This document shows, piece by piece, positions 7,293 through 15,887 of a stretch of DNA of 16,427 bases. Origin of the DNA: Prevotellaceae bacterium (GTDB lineage Bacteria > Bacteroidota > Bacteroidia > Bacteroidales > UBA932); contig JAITQP010000222.1 of assembly GCA_031288885.1 (NCBI GenBank), positions 1-16,427 on the forward strand, written 5' to 3'. The notes under the pieces are model-generated. The model worked only from the letters and a program-made list of their open reading frames with translations. It was not told the DNA's origin and ran no database searches. Numbering within the stretch: position 1 is the first letter of the stretch; each line of letters opens with the position of its first letter. The translations under genes and the position numbers were made by a program.

Positions 7293-7312
7293 CGCAATGA
7301 CGCGAAGCGTGC
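7293..7312 (-). repeat. REP-like unit, copy 4
   Basis: CGCAATGACGCGAAGCGTGC is the exact reverse complement of 5763-5782. Just downstream, a GC-rich stretch with GCGCGC arms (7348-7353 and 7363-7368) and a GGAATGACG end (to 7385) looks like a further degenerate member. Confidence 0.75.
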
Positions 7313-7417
7313 GGCGACGGCTGTTTGCAAGGAGATTCCTCCGCTCCGCGCGCTCGTACCTCGCGCGCGTCGGTCGGAATGACGGCGGAGGGCGCGCTAC
7401 AATAACGGGCAACATGT

Positions 7418-7438
7418 GGGCGGGTTTCAAACCCGCCC
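7418..7438. repeat. Strong GC hairpin (REP-type palindrome) in the rlmI upstream gap
   Basis: Arms GGGCGGGTTT (7418-7427) and AAACCCGCCC (7429-7438) are perfect inverted copies around a single C. The hairpin lies 47 bases beyond the stop of the GH3 gene in its direction of transcription. It could protect or end that transcript, but no T-run follows it on the - strand. Confidence 0.75.
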
Positions 7439-7467
7439 CTACAAATGCTCACCCACCACGCTTTGCG

Positions 7468-7495
7468 CCATTAATCATTAACCATTAATCATTAA
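7468..7495. repeat. Two tandem copies of a 14-base AT-rich unit across the GH3 stop codon
   Basis: CCATTAATCATTAA occurs at 7468-7481 and again at 7482-7495. The second copy contains the stop codon and last codons of the GH3 gene. Tandem growth here could shift or duplicate the gene end. Confidence 0.8.
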
Positions 7496-10400
7496 TTTCG
7501 TCTATTGCGAGGATAAATTCGCGGAGAATTGCGGTGCGTATGCCGGTGGTGGTAATCAGCTTGTTGTTGCTGTCCGGATGTACGCGGTTGGAGAGGAATA
7601 CGTACACCAGCTCGCGCTGCGGGTCAACCCAGACTAAGGTGCCGGTAAATCCGGAATGCCCGTAGCTGGCCAACGAGGCTTCGCGGCACACGGGGTTTGC
7701 CTTGCGCGGGTTGGGCTCGGGCTTGTCAAAGCCCAGCCCGCGCCGGTTGCCTGCGGAGTAGGTTTTGGTAAACTTGTCCACCGTTTCCGGTTTTAGCAGC
7801 TGCGTGCCGCCGTAGCTGCCGCGCCACAAGAGCAGCTGCATCATTTTTGCCATGTCGCAGGCGGTGGAGAAAAGTCCGGCGTGCCCCGCCACGCCGCCAA
7901 CGGTGGCTGCGCCATGGTCGTGCACGTAGCCGTGAATGAGCTGGCGCCGAAACGAGTACTCCCACTCGGTGGGCGCGATATTTGCACGCTCAAACTTCCT
8001 CAACGGCAAAAAGGCGGTGGAGCTCATGCCCAGCGGCCTGTAAAACAGGCTGTCGGCCATTACGTCCAAGCCTTTGCCCGATACGCTCTCCACTACGCGC
8101 TGCAGGTAGTAAAAACCCAAGTCGCTGTAGCGGTAGCGTTTTTCTAAGGTTGGCGTGTTATCCATCAGCTGGTACACTTTTTCCCTGATGTCGCTATGCG
8201 CGTAGAGGCTGTCCGCCACGGGAAAGGGGTAATCCTGCCGGTACGACGAGCTGAAGAACGCGGTGTCCAGCATGTGAAACTTGTTGAGGTAGGTGTGCGC
8301 GTAGAGCCTGAACGGGTGCGTTTCGGACTGCGAAAGGCTGAGCAGGGGCTGGTTGGCAAACATGGGGCGCATGAACGCCACGTGCACCGGAATCCACGCC
8401 TTAAGCCCCGACTGGTGGAGCAGGAGGTCGCGTATCACCAGCTTTTTCTTGTTGCTTGCGTTGCCAAGCGAAATATGCTTTCCCAAGCGGTCGCCAAGGC
8501 TGATGGCGTGCCCCTCCTCCATTTTCATGACAACCGGCAGCGTTGCCGTAGCCTTGGTGATGGAGGCTACGTCGTACAGGGTGCTGAGCGTTACGGGGGC
8601 TTCGCTGTGGTAGGTTTGGTGACCAAACGCCTTGTGGTAGAAAATCACCCCCTTGTGCGCGGCTAACACCTGACACCCGGGGAAAACTTGATGCTCAATA
8701 GCGCTCAACACCATGGAATCTACCATTGCCATGCGGTGGGGGCTGATGCGAAGCTCCGACGGCGCGCCGCACTTGAGGCGTATGCGCGCCGGCTTTTGCA
8801 CGCCGTCCCCCAGCTTGATGCACTCGGGCACGTCAACGGAGCTTCTCCCGCCAACAGGATTTGCGCCAAACAGCGCGTGAGCCGCCGCGCGCTGGTACTC
8901 CTCCTCGCTGCTGTAGGCCAGCAGCACGCTTTCAAACACCTTTGGGTTGCCCACCTTGGACATAACGTAAGGGTTGGCGTACAGCGTCAGCACCGTCCGC
9001 TTGCGCTCCGCCAGCTGCGTCAGCCAGAGGCAAAAATTCCTGTCCATGTCAAAATTTCGCTGCGGCATGCGCTGGCTAACGTCCATGTAGCCTACAAGTA
9101 TCAGGTTGTAATCCTGCAGCGTTTGCGCCAGCGAGTCGTAGGTGGCAGGTCGTGCTTGCTCAACTTTGTAGAGGTCGATAGGCGCGTACCGGCGCGCCAC
9201 CTCTAAAAACGTGCTGTGCTGGTCATTTCTGCTCACCTCAACGTAGGCTATGCGGAGCGTATCCAGCCGCTTGAGGGGCAAGAAGTCGTTTTTGTCGGCC
9301 GCAATGGTCATGGAGGCCTCCACGAGCTGCGTGCGCAGCAGCTGCGCGCTGGGCGGAAAGAGGCGCTCGCTGAGGTTGGCGGTGTTTACGCTCGGTTTGG
9401 CCTCGTTTAGGCCCAGCCAGTACTTTGTTTTGAGCACGCGCAGGCATTTTTGGTCGAGCAGCTCCATGGGGAATAACCCGCTGTTCACGGCGTTTTCGAT
9501 GGTATCAATGCTGACCTCAACGTGGAGCGGATAGAGGAGCATATCGCTACCCGCCAGCAGCGCCTTCAGGTTGGCTTTGGTGTAGGTGTAGCGCTGCGAA
9601 ACGGCTCTCATCTGCATGCCGTCGCTAAATACCAGCCCTTTAAAACTGAGGTTTTCCCGCAGCAGACCCTCAGACACTACCTTTGAAAGGCTTGACATCT
9701 GCATGCTCGTGTCAACTGCCGGCACGCTGAGGTGCCCCACCATAACGCTGCCGACGCCGTTGTCGATAAGGCTTTTGAACGGGAAGAGGTCAACCCGCTC
9801 AAAGGTTTTCCGGTCGCTGTTCAGCGTGGGGAGCTCGTTGTGCGAATCCTTGTCGGTGTTGCCGTGCCCGGGGAAGTGCTTGGCGCAGGCCACTACGCCG
9901 TTATCCTGCATCCCGCGGGTGTAGGCAATGCACTTGCGGGCTACGTCCTGCGGATTTTGACCAAAGGAGCGGGCGTTGATGACCGGATTGGCGGGGTCGC
10001 TGTTCACGTCGGCTACGGGGGCAAAGTTGATGTGCATGCCCAGCTGCTTGAGCTGTCCGGCAATTTCGACGCCCATGCGGTAGATGAGCGTATCGTCGCT
10101 TATCGCGCCCAGCGCAATTTGAAAGGGGAAGTTGGGGACGCTGTCTAACCTCATGCCCACGCCCCACTCGGCGTCCATCCCAACCAGCAGCGGTATTTGG
10201 GAGATTGACTGGTAGTAGTTGGTCAGCTCTGCTTGCTTGAGCGGCGAGCCCTGAAAGAAGATAATTCCGCCCACCTTTTGCCGCGCTATCAGGTTGGTAA
10301 TTTCGGCCACGTGCAGGGCGCTGCCGTTTGCCCTGTTCGAGTACGCTGCCACCATCATCAGCTGGGCAATTTTTTCGCGCGTGCTCAGCGTTGCCAGAAC

Positions 10401-10523
10401 GGAATCTGCCCACGGAACAGGAGCCTCCAGCGTTGTGATGAGATTTGTGCGCGGCTGTGCAAGCGAAAACAGATGCGTAGCGAGAGCAAGCAAGATGCAA
10501 ACCGGTAGCCTTTTCCTTGTCAT
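7485..10523 (-). CDS. GH3 beta-N-acetylhexosaminidase fused to a serine beta-lactamase/esterase domain
   Basis: The 1012-residue exported protein has a signal peptide (about residues 1-23). A GH3 catalytic barrel (about 40-390) has the NagZ-type loop KHFPGHGNTDKDSH (215-228), which supplies the His general acid, and the nucleophile Asp301 in FSDGMQM. A GH3 C-terminal alpha/beta domain follows (about 400-590). Residues 605-1005 are a class C-like beta-lactamase domain with SITK (Ser654, Lys657), YSD (799-801) in the YxN position and HSG (956-958) in the KTG position. By family, the GH3 part should release N-acetylglucosamine from peptidoglycan or glycan fragments in the periplasm. The serine hydrolase part may be an esterase or a D,D-peptidase. 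The start ATG (10521-10523) overlaps the stop of the upstream gene as ATGA, so the two are translationally coupled. This fusion is a known Bacteroidota architecture. The substrate is not fixed by the sequence. Confidence 0.93.
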   Translation of the reverse strand: MTRKRLPVCILLALATHLFSLAQPRTNLITTLEAPVPWADSVLATLSTREKIAQLMMVAAYSNRANGSALHVAEITNLIARQKVGGIIFFQGSPLKQAELTNYYQSISQIPLLVGMDAEWGVGMRLDSVPNFPFQIALGAISDDTLIYRMGVEIAGQLKQLGMHINFAPVADVNSDPANPVINARSFGQNPQDVARKCIAYTRGMQDNGVVACAKHFPGHGNTDKDSHNELPTLNSDRKTFERVDLFPFKSLIDNGVGSVMVGHLSVPAVDTSMQMSSLSKVVSEGLLRENLSFKGLVFSDGMQMRAVSQRYTYTKANLKALLAGSDMLLYPLHVEVSIDTIENAVNSGLFPMELLDQKCLRVLKTKYWLGLNEAKPSVNTANLSERLFPPSAQLLRTQLVEASMTIAADKNDFLPLKRLDTLRIAYVEVSRNDQHSTFLEVARRYAPIDLYKVEQARPATYDSLAQTLQDYNLILVGYMDVSQRMPQRNFDMDRNFCLWLTQLAERKRTVLTLYANPYVMSKVGNPKVFESVLLAYSSEEEYQRAAAHALFGANPVGGRSSVDVPECIKLGDGVQKPARIRLKCGAPSELRISPHRMAMVDSMVLSAIEHQVFPGCQVLAAHKGVIFYHKAFGHQTYHSEAPVTLSTLYDVASITKATATLPVVMKMEEGHAISLGDRLGKHISLGNASNKKKLVIRDLLLHQSGLKAWIPVHVAFMRPMFANQPLLSLSQSETHPFRLYAHTYLNKFHMLDTAFFSSSYRQDYPFPVADSLYAHSDIREKVYQLMDNTPTLEKRYRYSDLGFYYLQRVVESVSGKGLDVMADSLFYRPLGMSSTAFLPLRKFERANIAPTEWEYSFRRQLIHGYVHDHGAATVGGVAGHAGLFSTACDMAKMMQLLLWRGSYGGTQLLKPETVDKFTKTYSAGNRRGLGFDKPEPNPRKANPVCREASLASYGHSGFTGTLVWVDPQRELVYVFLSNRVHPDSNNKLITTTGIRTAILREFILAIDEIND

Positions 10524-11509
10524 GCTTTTGGTAAAGAGCGCTGTTTTTTACGATTTTCCCACAGCAGCAGCGCAATCAGCCCCACAATAATGATGGCAAT
10601 GGAAGCTTTTGCAATGTTCATGTACAGGCCCACGGTTGGGCGGTAGGTTTTGCTGAAATCGGTAATTACGGTGGCAGGCTGTGTAAACAGCGTGTATTCG
10701 CGCTCCAGCTCTTTTTTGGAGGCGTACAGCTTGTTGATGGTTTCGTGCAGCTGCACCTGCTCGCTTTTGCGGAGCGTGCTGCTCAGCTCCAGCTGAACGG
10801 TGGAGCTGCTTTTTGAGGTGTAGGCGGCTTGTATTTGCTGGAGCGTTGATATTTCCTGCTCGGTGTAGGCAATTTGCGATTTGAGCTGCTCCACGCGCAG
10901 CGTATTCATTTTGTACCCAAAGGTGTTGTTGCTGATAAAGTGAAGCAAGCCCGGGGTGAGGTTGACGTAAACGTCCTCGTCGAGCACTTTCACCATAACT
11001 TTAACAAACCTTGACACCACTATGGATGTGTCGTCCCACTCATACTTTTTGGCGTAGTGCAGAGGCTGCACGTTCCCGCGGAGGAGATCCGTATGCGTGA
11101 GCAACCCGTAGTAGGCCGACAGGCTGTGAATTTTTTCCGCCTCATGCTCGCTAATGTTGAGCTGGATGGACAGCTCGTGGTAGCCTTTCAGCCTGCAAAG
11201 GTTGTTTAGCTTTTCGATGTGGTCGGCAACAATGTTGGTTTCGAGGTTATTGCTGCGGATAATGGCCTCGGAGCGGTAAATTTTGGGGATGCGCCTGTCC
11301 ATTACAACGCCAACAACCACCCCCAGCGCTATAAATAGCGCCAGCCATAGCGATTTTCTTAGCAGGTAAGTAGCTCCGGCCCCCAGAGCAGCCCCCAGCC
11401 ACCGGAACAGCGCCGCAAGCCTTCGGTAGATGAGCACTAAAACCTCCAGCAAATCTATTTCATTTTCGGCTCTTTGCGTTGACTTTATGTTGTTTTTTTG
11501 GTATTCCAT
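10520..11509 (-). CDS. Wzz-like chain-length determinant (polysaccharide co-polymerase)
   Basis: The 329-residue inner-membrane protein has two membrane segments, about 53-70 (SLWLALFIALGVVVGVVM) and 298-317 (KASIAIIIVGLIALLLW). A large periplasmic part lies between them, with a helical, probably coiled-coil stretch at about 200-275. A short basic tail (ENRKKQRSLPKA) ends it. Topology and size fit Wzz-type polysaccharide co-polymerases, which set the length of O-antigen or other surface polysaccharide chains together with Wzy. The usual Pro-rich motif at the second membrane segment is weak (FSKTYRPTVGL at about 285-295). It is the first gene of an operon with the GH3 fusion. No polysaccharide synthesis genes are in the window, so the polymer is unknown. 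Confidence 0.8.
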   Translation of the reverse strand: MEYQKNNIKSTQRAENEIDLLEVLVLIYRRLAALFRWLGAALGAGATYLLRKSLWLALFIALGVVVGVVMDRRIPKIYRSEAIIRSNNLETNIVADHIEKLNNLCRLKGYHELSIQLNISEHEAEKIHSLSAYYGLLTHTDLLRGNVQPLHYAKKYEWDDTSIVVSRFVKVMVKVLDEDVYVNLTPGLLHFISNNTFGYKMNTLRVEQLKSQIAYTEQEISTLQQIQAAYTSKSSSTVQLELSSTLRKSEQVQLHETINKLYASKKELEREYTLFTQPATVITDFSKTYRPTVGLYMNIAKASIAIIIVGLIALLLWENRKKQRSLPKA

Positions 11510-11622
11510 AATAATTATAGTATGCTATTATATTGCTACGCAGATCTTTTACATGTTCTTCTCACCACCCGTTGAGCTATGAAGCTACCAACACACCCCA
11601 ACCTCAAGATTCTACGGCCGCA

Positions 11623-11651
11623 CAAAGGTACAGAAAAGAATTGAGGTACAA
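11623..11651 (-). promoter_or_regulatory. Bacteroidota-type promoter for the Wzz/GH3 operon
   Basis: On the - strand, TACCTTTG (11630-11623) is identical to the -7 element before the SUMF1 leader. A TTG at 11651-11649 lies 18 bases upstream. The start of transcription should be near 11616, giving an untranslated leader of about 105 bases before the ATG at 11509. Confidence 0.65.
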
Positions 11652-11654
11652 TAC

Positions 11655-11679
11655 AAAAACCTATGCCTCGCGAAGCATA
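11655..11679 (-). terminator. Intrinsic terminator of the methylmalonyl-CoA decarboxylase operon
   Basis: On the - strand, TATGCTT and AGGCATA (11679-11662) pair around a CGCG loop, with one G.U. GG and five T follow (to 11655). The hairpin lies 31 bases after the stop of the beta-subunit gene, and its T-run ends 3 bases before the -33 element of the next promoter. Confidence 0.65.
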
Positions 11680-11709
11680 TAACCAAAGTTAATAAAAATG
11701 AATTAAAAA

Positions 11710-12870
11710 TTACGATAAAAACCCAAGTAGGATACCCGCCGCCACCGCGCTGCCGATTACGCCGGCAACGTTTGGCCCCATGGCGTGCATGAGCAGGTGA
11801 TTTGTTTTATCGTATTGCAAACCGATGACTTGCGAAACGCGTGCCGAGTCGGGTACTGCCGAAACGCCGGCGTTGCCAATGAGCGGGTTAATTTTGTTGC
11901 CCTCCTTCAAGAACAGGTTGAATATCTTGACAAACATTACGCCGCCAAACGTTGCCACCACAAACGACGCGGCGCCCAGCAGGAATATGCGGACGGAGTC
12001 GAACGTCAGGAACGTGGTTGCCTGCGTGGAGGCGCCCACGGTAAGCCCTATGAGGATGGTTACAATATCGATGAGGGGGCCTCGCGCCGTTTCGGCAAGG
12101 CGGCGCGTAACGCCGCTTTCCTTAAGCAGGTTTCCGAAAAACAGCATCCCCAGCAGCGGTAAGCCCGACGGCACAATGAGGCACGTGAGCAGCAGCCCAA
12201 TGATGGGAAACATTACCTTCTCCAAGTGCGACACCGCGCGCGGCGCCCTCATGCGAATGAGCCGCTCCCTGCGCGACGTGAGCAGCTTCATCACGGGGGG
12301 CTGGATAACGGGCACCAGCGCCATGTACGAGTAGGCCGATATGGCTACTGCGCCCATGAGGTGGGGCGCCAAGCGCGACGAAAGGAAGATGGCCGTAGGC
12401 CCGTCGGCGCCGCCAATAATGCCGATAGCGGCGGCCTCGCTGGGCATAAAGCCAAGCACGAGCGCCACCATGTAGGCGCCAAAAATACCCAGCTGCGCCG
12501 CTGCCCCAATGAGCATGAGCTTGGGGTTGGAGATGAGCGCCGAAAAATCGGTCATGGCCCCGATGCCAAGAAATATGAGCGGCGGGTAAATGCCCTGCAC
12601 AACGCCAAAGTAGAGGATGTTGAGCACCGAGCCCTCCTCGTAAATGCCTATCTTAAGACCGGCCATGAAAGGAATGTTTCCTATCAAAATGCCAAATCCA
12701 ATGGGTACCAGCAGCATAGGTTCAAACTCGTGGCGTATGGCAAGGTAGAGGAATAGCAACCCCCATCCCATCATAATGATGTGACCTATAGTCAGATGCG
12801 AAAACGACGTATAGGAGAAAAACTGGCTGAGGTTTTCTCCCAAAAATACAAATAAGCTGTTGATATCCAT
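11710..12870 (-). CDS. oadB: Na+-translocating decarboxylase beta subunit
   Basis: The 386-residue polytopic membrane protein couples release of CO2 from carboxybiotin to export of Na+. In methylmalonyl-CoA decarboxylases this subunit is also named MmdB. Family hallmarks are present: IIGGADGPTAIFLSS, with the functionally essential Asp156, then AYSYMALVPVIQPP (179-192) and NAGVSAVPDSARVSQ near residues 335-350. Many hydrophobic segments span the length, as expected for 9-11 membrane passes. I chose ATG 12868-12870. A TTG 12 bases upstream is in frame but would overlap the biotin-carrier stop codon, while the ATG leaves 4 bases between genes. It is last in the operon, directly behind the biotin carrier. 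Confidence 0.95.
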   Translation of the reverse strand: MDINSLFVFLGENLSQFFSYTSFSHLTIGHIIMMGWGLLFLYLAIRHEFEPMLLVPIGFGILIGNIPFMAGLKIGIYEEGSVLNILYFGVVQGIYPPLIFLGIGAMTDFSALISNPKLMLIGAAAQLGIFGAYMVALVLGFMPSEAAAIGIIGGADGPTAIFLSSRLAPHLMGAVAISAYSYMALVPVIQPPVMKLLTSRRERLIRMRAPRAVSHLEKVMFPIIGLLLTCLIVPSGLPLLGMLFFGNLLKESGVTRRLAETARGPLIDIVTILIGLTVGASTQATTFLTFDSVRIFLLGAASFVVATFGGVMFVKIFNLFLKEGNKINPLIGNAGVSAVPDSARVSQVIGLQYDKTNHLLMHAMGPNVAGVIGSAVAAGILLGFLS

Positions 12871-12874
12871 AGTA

Positions 12875-13309
12875 TTATTCAATAATTACCAGTACAGCGC
12901 CTTCCAGAATGGAGTCGCCCTTGCGAACTTTTACGGCGGTAACCTTGCCGGCGTGGTCGGCTTCGAGGCTGTTTTCCATTTTCATGGCCTCGAGCAGGAT
13001 GAGCTTTTGCCCAACAGTAACCGTGTCGCCCTCCTTTACGTACACGTCAAGCACCACGCCGGGTAGGGGCGATTTGATGGCGCTGGCCGCGCCGGGCGCT
13101 GCCGTTTTCGCGATGGACTGATGCGTATCGTGCGTGGGGATGGTGGGCGCCTGCACCAGCTTGGGCGTTTTGCTCACCTGCGCCGCGGGACGCTCTATCT
13201 CAACATGGTAGTGAGTGCCATTTACCTCCACCTCGGCGGTGTTTCCGTCAACATCCTTCACCACAACTTTATAGTCGTTGCCGTTTATCTTTAATTTATA
13301 ATCTTTCAT
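12875..13309 (-). CDS. mmdC: Biotin carboxyl carrier subunit of methylmalonyl-CoA decarboxylase
   Basis: The 144-residue protein has a beta-rich N-terminus (1-40), a Pro/Ala/Thr linker (about 41-75) and a C-terminal biotinyl domain. The biotin acceptor is Lys110 in EAMKMEN, 34 residues from the end, which is the normal spacing. The SPLPGVV (79-85) and EGDTVTVGQ turns are typical. Biotin on Lys110 takes the carboxyl group from the carboxyltransferase subunit and carries it to the membrane beta subunit. It starts at ATG 13307-13309, 35 bases after the stop of the gamma-like gene, and ends 4 bases before the beta-subunit ATG. Confidence 0.94.
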   Translation of the reverse strand: MKDYKLKINGNDYKVVVKDVDGNTAEVEVNGTHYHVEIERPAAQVSKTPKLVQAPTIPTHDTHQSIAKTAAPGAASAIKSPLPGVVLDVYVKEGDTVTVGQKLILLEAMKMENSLEADHAGKVTAVKVRKGDSILEGAVLVIIE

Positions 13310-13344
13310 GAGAATTCAAAGCTGAAAAATTCAATAACTTCAAT

Positions 13345-14289
13345 TTACTTACTTTTCTTATTCGGCCTTTCGCGTAGCGTGTATATCTTGGAGCTCCACG
13401 GCGAGTATGCTTTAGCCACCTTGTTAATGGTCAGCACGTTCGATTCGAGCTCGCTCATCTCCAGCTCGTAGCGGCGTAGCGCGTAGGCAATAGCGGCAAA
13501 CACAGCGCCCGCTGACGGTTGCTGCTTCTCCCCCGACACCGTTGCCTGCGCCGGACTTTCCTTCGGGATTTTTCTGCCCCTGAACGCGATAACCCAGAGG
13601 GCGGTTTTCCCTACGTTTTTAAAGATGATGAATAGCAAAATAAGCGCCAAAAATACCACCGACATGGCGGTAATGGTCATGGCAATGCCGAGCGGGTCGT
13701 ACGTTTTGAAGCGGTCGCTTGCCGCCTCGAGCTGCACCAGCGAGTTGTTGGTGCTGGGCGTAGTGCGCTCGCAGAAGTGCCACGCGCCCACCCCGTCTTC
13801 GGTACGGCCGTAGCTAACGTCGGGGGTTTGCTCGGGGTAGGTAACGCTGTCGATAATCGTGCGCCCGTCGCTGCTGGTGAGCACCAGAAAGCGCGTGTCG
13901 TCTATTCTGAAGTTGAGGTGAAACGTGCCGTGCGTTGGCTTGTTGTCCGCCCAGAAGATAACGTGCTGCCGCGGCTTGATGCTGGTCAGCACGTCGCCCT
14001 TGGGGATGGGGTACTTTTTGAGGTTGGCGGGGTCGTCGCTCAGGTAGCAGCCGCCAATGTCCACCGTGCCGTAGGAGGTGTTGAAGACTTCTATCCACGA
14101 GCTGCGCTCGCCAAAGTCGTCCTCGTAGTTGGTTTGGTTGAGCACCATGAACTCGTTCAGGCGGAAGTCGGTTGTTCTTTGCCCCTGCGCGGCGGGCAGC
14201 CACAGCCCTGCCACCGCTAAGGCGGCAAGCGCCTGCCTCCCAAATCTGCCAAGGCAGGCATTGAATATTCGTTGAGCTATTGAAATCAT
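13345..14289 (-). CDS. OadG-like gamma subunit fused to an exported lamin-tail domain
   Basis: The 314-residue protein has a signal sequence or N-terminal anchor (about 15-36, LAALAVAGLWLPAAQGQ). Residues 39-170 look like a lamin-tail (LTD) beta-sandwich: FRLNEFMVLN, SSWIEVFNTS, VDIGGCYLSDD and the closing PSTNNS. A single membrane segment (about 200-224, GIAMTITAMSVVFLALILLFIIF) follows, then a cytoplasmic tail with LEMSELESNVLTINK. The membrane segment plus charged tail match the small OadG/MmdD gamma or delta subunits that assemble Na+-pumping decarboxylases. Its position between carboxyltransferase and biotin carrier, 15 bases from the former, supports this. I infer that the lamin-tail domain sits in the periplasm and may tether or stabilise the pump. 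The domain call is by fold pattern; the role is not established here. Confidence 0.82.
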   Translation of the reverse strand: MISIAQRIFNACLGRFGRQALAALAVAGLWLPAAQGQRTTDFRLNEFMVLNQTNYEDDFGERSSWIEVFNTSYGTVDIGGCYLSDDPANLKKYPIPKGDVLTSIKPRQHVIFWADNKPTHGTFHLNFRIDDTRFLVLTSSDGRTIIDSVTYPEQTPDVSYGRTEDGVGAWHFCERTTPSTNNSLVQLEAASDRFKTYDPLGIAMTITAMSVVFLALILLFIIFKNVGKTALWVIAFRGRKIPKESPAQATVSGEKQQPSAGAVFAAIAYALRRYELEMSELESNVLTINKVAKAYSPWSSKIYTLRERPNKKSK

Positions 14290-14304
14290 TGGGCTATAAA
14301 AATT

Positions 14305-15858
14305 TTACAGTGGCAAATTATCGTGCTTCTTTGCGGGGTTGCTCTGCTTTTTGGTGGACAGCTGCTGTAGCGCGCGGATGATGCGGAAGCGCGTGTTGGT
14401 CGGCAGGATGACGTCGTCGATGTAGCCGTAGCGGGCGGCGTTGTAGGGGTTGGCAAACTTCTCCACGTACTCCGCCGTGCGGGTTTCCACCACCTTTTGC
14501 GGCTCGTTGGCGGCGGCAATTTCCTTTCCGTAGAGCACGCCTATTGCGCCCTGCGCTCCCATCACGGCAATTTCGGCGCTGGGCCATGCGTAGTTGAGGT
14601 CGCCGCGCAGCTGCTTGGAGCTCATCACGCAGTGAGCGCCGCCGTAGGATTTGCGCAGCGTTACCGTAACCTTGGGAACGGTGGCCTCGCCGTAGGCGTA
14701 GAGCAGCTTTGCGCCGTGCAGGATAACGCCGCCGTACTCCTGCGCCGTGCCGGGCAGGAAGCCGGGCACGTCCACCAGCGTAACCAGCGGAATGTTGAAC
14801 GCATCGCAGAAGCGCACAAAGCGCGCCGCCTTGCGCGAGGCGTTGATGTCGAGCACGCCGGCGAGGTACTTGGGCTGGTTGGCCACCACGCCTACCGAAA
14901 TGCCGTTGAACCGCGCAAACGCCGTGATGATGTTGGGCGCAAACGCGCTCTGCACCTCCAGATACTCGCCGTGGTCTACAATCAGCCGGATGACGTCGCA
15001 CACGTCGTAGGGCTTGTTGGGGCTGTCGGGGATAATTTCGTTGAGCGACTCCTCCTGACGGTCGATGGGGTCGGTGCACACCGCCAGCGGGGCCTCCTCA
15101 AGGTTGTTCTGCGGCAGGTAGCTCACCAGCTTGCGGATGAGCGAAAGCCCCTCCTCCTCCGTGCCGGCCACAAAGTGCGCCACGCCCGATTTGGAGGCGT
15201 GCACCGACGCGCCGCCCAGCTGCTCCTGCGTTACGTCCTCGCCGGTTACGGTTTTCACCACCTTAGGCCCCGTGAGGAACATGTAGCTGGTGTCCTTTTT
15301 CATGACGGTAAAATCGGTGAGGGCGGGCGAGTACACCGCGCCGCCGGCGCAGGGGCCAAAGATGGCCGATATTTGGGGGATGACGCCGGACGCAAGAATG
15401 TTGCGCTGGAAAATTTCGGTGTAGCCCGCCAGCGCGTTCACGCCCTCCTGAATGCGCGCGCCGCCCGAGTCGTTGATGCCGATGACGGGAGCGCCCATCT
15501 TCATAGCTTGGTCGAGCACTTTGCACATTTTGAGCGCCATGGTTTCGGAGAGCGAGCCTCCAAACACGGTAAAATCCTGCGAAAAGATGTACACCAGCCG
15601 CCCGTCGATGGTGCCGCAGCCCGTCACCACGCCGTCGCCCGAGTAGGTTTCCTTTTCCATGCCGAAGTTTGTGCAGCGGTGCTCCACAAACATGTCGAAC
15701 TCCTCAAAGCTGCCTTCGTCCAGCAGCAGCGTGATGCGCTCGCGCGCCGTGAGCTTGCCTTTTTTGTGCTGCGACTCTATGCGAGCCTCTCCGCCGCCAA
15801 GTCGGGCTTTTTCGCGCCGCTTGACCAGCTCCATTACTTGTTCTTGTTCTATGCTCAT
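14305..15858 (-). CDS. mmdA: Methylmalonyl-CoA decarboxylase carboxyltransferase (alpha) subunit
   Basis: The 517-residue length is normal. It is a crotonase-fold acyl-CoA carboxyltransferase of the MmdA/PccB family with two fused halves. N-half marks are [13 protein letters not shown] (127-139) and [13 protein letters not shown] (168-180), which form the first oxyanion hole. C-half marks are [16 protein letters not shown] (362-377), [10 protein letters not shown] (403-412) and MGAQGA (433-438). It transfers the carboxyl group of (R)-methylmalonyl-CoA to biotin on the carrier subunit, yielding propionyl-CoA. The sequence alone cannot exclude propionyl-CoA carboxylase beta, but the adjoining OadB-type pump and the lack of a biotin carboxylase gene argue for the decarboxylase. 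The start ATG (15856-15858) is 29 bases after the epimerase stop. Confidence 0.95.
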   Translation of the reverse strand: MSIEQEQVMELVKRREKARLGGGEARIESQHKKGKLTARERITLLLDEGSFEEFDMFVEHRCTNFGMEKETYSGDGVVTGCGTIDGRLVYIFSQDFTVFGGSLSETMALKMCKVLDQAMKMGAPVIGINDSGGARIQEGVNALAGYTEIFQRNILASGVIPQISAIFGPCAGGAVYSPALTDFTVMKKDTSYMFLTGPKVVKTVTGEDVTQEQLGGASVHASKSGVAHFVAGTEEEGLSLIRKLVSYLPQNNLEEAPLAVCTDPIDRQEESLNEIIPDSPNKPYDVCDVIRLIVDHGEYLEVQSAFAPNIITAFARFNGISVGVVANQPKYLAGVLDINASRKAARFVRFCDAFNIPLVTLVDVPGFLPGTAQEYGGVILHGAKLLYAYGEATVPKVTVTLRKSYGGAHCVMSSKQLRGDLNYAWPSAEIAVMGAQGAIGVLYGKEIAAANEPQKVVETRTAEYVEKFANPYNAARYGYIDDVILPTNTRFRIIRALQQLSTKKQSNPAKKHDNLPL

Positions 15859-15887
15859 AATTGATATCAGATTTCAGATTTCCTAAG

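Noticed and set aside
11684..11691. TAACTTTG on the - strand as a second promoter for wzz
   Set aside because: It matches the -7 consensus but has no TTG at the right distance, and the terminator lies just downstream of it.
14497..15864. Long open frame (455 codons) on the + strand opposite mmdA
   Set aside because: It mirrors a GC-rich gene with clear family motifs on the - strand, and its translation is rich in His/Arg/Val and shows no domain.
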